From: a bacterium
GTDB taxonomy: Bacteria > Zhuqueibacterota > QNDG01 > JAGLOF01
Assembly (NCBI GenBank): GCA_023139105.1
Contig: JAGLOF010000054.1
Span: forward strand, 27,144-91,143
DNA: 64,000 nt
Reading direction: 5' to 3'
Under the pieces are notes generated by a model. It saw nothing but the letters and a program-made list of their open reading frames with translations, was not told the DNA's origin and made no database searches. The position numbers and the translations under genes are program-made. This document shows positions 63,172 to 64,000 of the stretch, piece after piece; within the stretch, counting starts at the first letter, position 1, and every line of letters starts with the position of its first letter.

Positions 63172-63324
63172 AATAACAGAGAAGCATGGCCAAAGGTTGG
63201 CATCATCATAAGAGGTAATTCTCATTATGGATGCCCAGAAGTTATGGACTTTTGTAATCAGCATAACCTTAAATTTATTTTGGGGGTTACAAGCTATAAA
63301 CCAATGACGAAAAAGCGATTTTAA
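63172..63324 (+). pseudogene. IS1380-type transposase remnant
   Basis: One frame reads WPKVGIIIRGNSHYGCPEVMDFCN, then QHNLKFILGVTSYKPMTKK and a stop. This is the segment around the second catalytic Asp of IS1380-family transposases (usually IRGDSHYG), here with Asn replacing Asp. Both ends of the gene are missing and no terminal repeats are visible. It marks the right edge of the cassette array. Confidence 0.7.
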
Positions 63325-63430
63325 ACGCGGTCAGCTGGTGTGATGCAATTGCGGCATAGGTTATCAGGAAAAAAGTAAAACTGAACGCAGCCAAACTGGC
63401 AGATATTCTGGTGCAGGAGAACAATATATA

Positions 63431-63787
63431 ATGGGAAATAAAGGCGAAATTATAATCTATCAAAACCAGTCGGGTGCCATTAAACTTGATGTTCGGCTGG
63501 AGGATGAAACGGTTTGGTTAAATTAGGCACAACTATGCGCACTCTTTTGTAAATCAAAAGCAACGGTAAGTGAACATATTAAACATATTTTTGAAGAGGG
63601 TGAGCTTGTTCATGATGCAGTTGTTCGGAATTTCCGAACAACTGCCCGAGATGGCAAATTGTACAACACCAATTACTACAATCTCGACGTCATCATCTCG
63701 GTGGGTTATCGTGTCAAATCTCAGTAAGGAACCCAATTTCGCATCTGGGCAACCTAGCGGTTAAAAGAATACCCGTCGTTATTTTAA
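63431..63787 (+). pseudogene. RhuM-family protein pseudogene
   Basis: From ATG 63431 the frame reads like RhuM: MGNKGEIIIYQ, LDVRLEDETVWLN, stop, AQLCALFCKSKATVSEHIKHIF, YNTNYYNLDVIISVGYRVKS, stop, GTQFRIWAT, stop, RLKEY. Stops are TAG 63524, TAA 63725 and TAG 63755, with no frameshift. RhuM genes usually sit inside type I restriction loci. The 106 bases before it read KVKLNAAKLADILVQENN in one frame, perhaps the tail of another gene of such a locus. Confidence 0.8.
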
Positions 63788-63810
63788 AAAAATATAACTG
63801 AGGAAAAGTA

Positions 63811-64000
63811 ATGCCCGAAAATCAAAAAAAATTCGTCATGTTTCAATCCAAAGATATTCGCAGGATATGGTATGAAGAAGAATGGCATTATTCAGTTGTA
63901 GATATAATTGAAGCACTTACAGATAGTCCTACGCCTCGTCAATATTGGGGTAAGGTAAAAGACCGTGAATTTATTAAACTCCAGTTGTCCCCAATTTGGG
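63811..64000 (+). CDS. Bro-N antirepressor-family protein, 5' part
   Basis: 63 residues visible; it runs off the window. ATG behind GAGGAAAAG. The sequence KDIRRIWYEEEWHYSVVDIIEALTDS then PTPRQYWGKVKDRE and LQLSPIW matches the Bro-N domain proteins found near restriction loci and in prophages. Intact so far, unlike the adjacent RhuM gene. Confidence 0.85.
   Translation, partial: MPENQKKFVMFQSKDIRRIWYEEEWHYSVVDIIEALTDSPTPRQYWGKVKDREFIKLQLSPIW

Noticed and set aside
63325..63430. Short segment reading KVKLNAAKLADILVQENN before the RhuM pseudogene
   Set aside because: It may be the tail of a restriction-locus gene, but it is too short to assign or list as a feature.
63524..63757. Possible stop-codon recoding (TAG to Gln) in the RhuM frame
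   Set aside because: Two stops fall at conserved Gln positions, but the third (TAA) replaces Arg, and TAG/TAA end ordinary genes elsewhere in the window. Simple decay is more likely.

Overview
The window is AT-rich bacterial chromosome, 64 kb, densely coded with mostly housekeeping and envelope genes. Several features point to an uncultured member of the FCB superphylum (Bacteroidota relatives such as Calditrichota, Marinimicrobia, Cloacimonadota or KSB1-like lineages). These are a PorX-type receiver-PglZ protein, a periplasmic TonB-C protein, a PadR-controlled MacB/FtsX-type permease with an N-terminal prefix domain, two ECF sigma/anti-sigma pairs and many Sec-exported or lipobox proteins. 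Clear promoters are of ordinary TTGACA-N16/17-TATATT type, not the TAnnTTTG type of classical Bacteroidetes. Rubrerythrins and a PerR-like regulator suggest an anaerobe or microaerophile that meets oxygen. The lineage is inference; no rRNA is present.

Layout. 0-11 kb: the end of a propeller/beta-barrel outer-membrane protein, a Yip1 protein, a histidine kinase with its sigma-54 regulator, a double-receiver protein, a TonB-C protein, an ECF sigma/zinc anti-sigma pair and a TPR lipoprotein. 10.5-24 kb: porX, then a long run of essential genes (tsaE, tsaB, rimI, accD, surE, guaA, glmS, an LpoA-like TPR/binding protein, pgeF, an outer-membrane barrel, uppP, holA). 24-32 kb: a second ECF/anti-sigma pair followed by an HtrA-like protein that looks catalytically dead, a membrane GAF protein, rdgB, tRNA-Pro, a B1-like metallo-beta-lactamase, an ABC-F ATPase and an aquaporin. 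32-44 kb: regulatory modules: a Cys-rich MarR with matching palindromes, a PadR/permease pair, and a BlaI/BlaR-like pair whose tandem operators recur before an esterase gene. 43.8-46.6 kb: a LysA-like/DapA-like operon behind two tandem lysine riboswitches, each with its own terminator. 46.7-55.3 kb: an antiporter, a PerR/rubrerythrin/AOX-like/ferritin-like oxygen-defence cluster, a sodium:solute symporter, an acetyltransferase and an M28 peptidase.

55.5-63.15 kb is the most unusual part. Four consecutive gene cassettes are each followed by a 75-137 bp palindromic element whose outer arm overlaps the gene's stop codon. The first 9-14 bases of each cassette are the inverted complement of the bases at that same cassette's own stop codon, and not of its neighbour's. 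This is what integron recombination at G^TT predicts. The cassettes hold a HEPN-motif protein, a decayed DUF1016/YhcG nuclease, a complete two-gene Hachiman system (hamA-hamB, with a HIRAN-like C-terminus on HamB) and a SAP-like protein. No integrase is visible in the window. The last kilobase is decayed accessory DNA: an IS1380-type transposase remnant, a RhuM pseudogene with three in-frame stops, and the start of a Bro-N gene running off the end.
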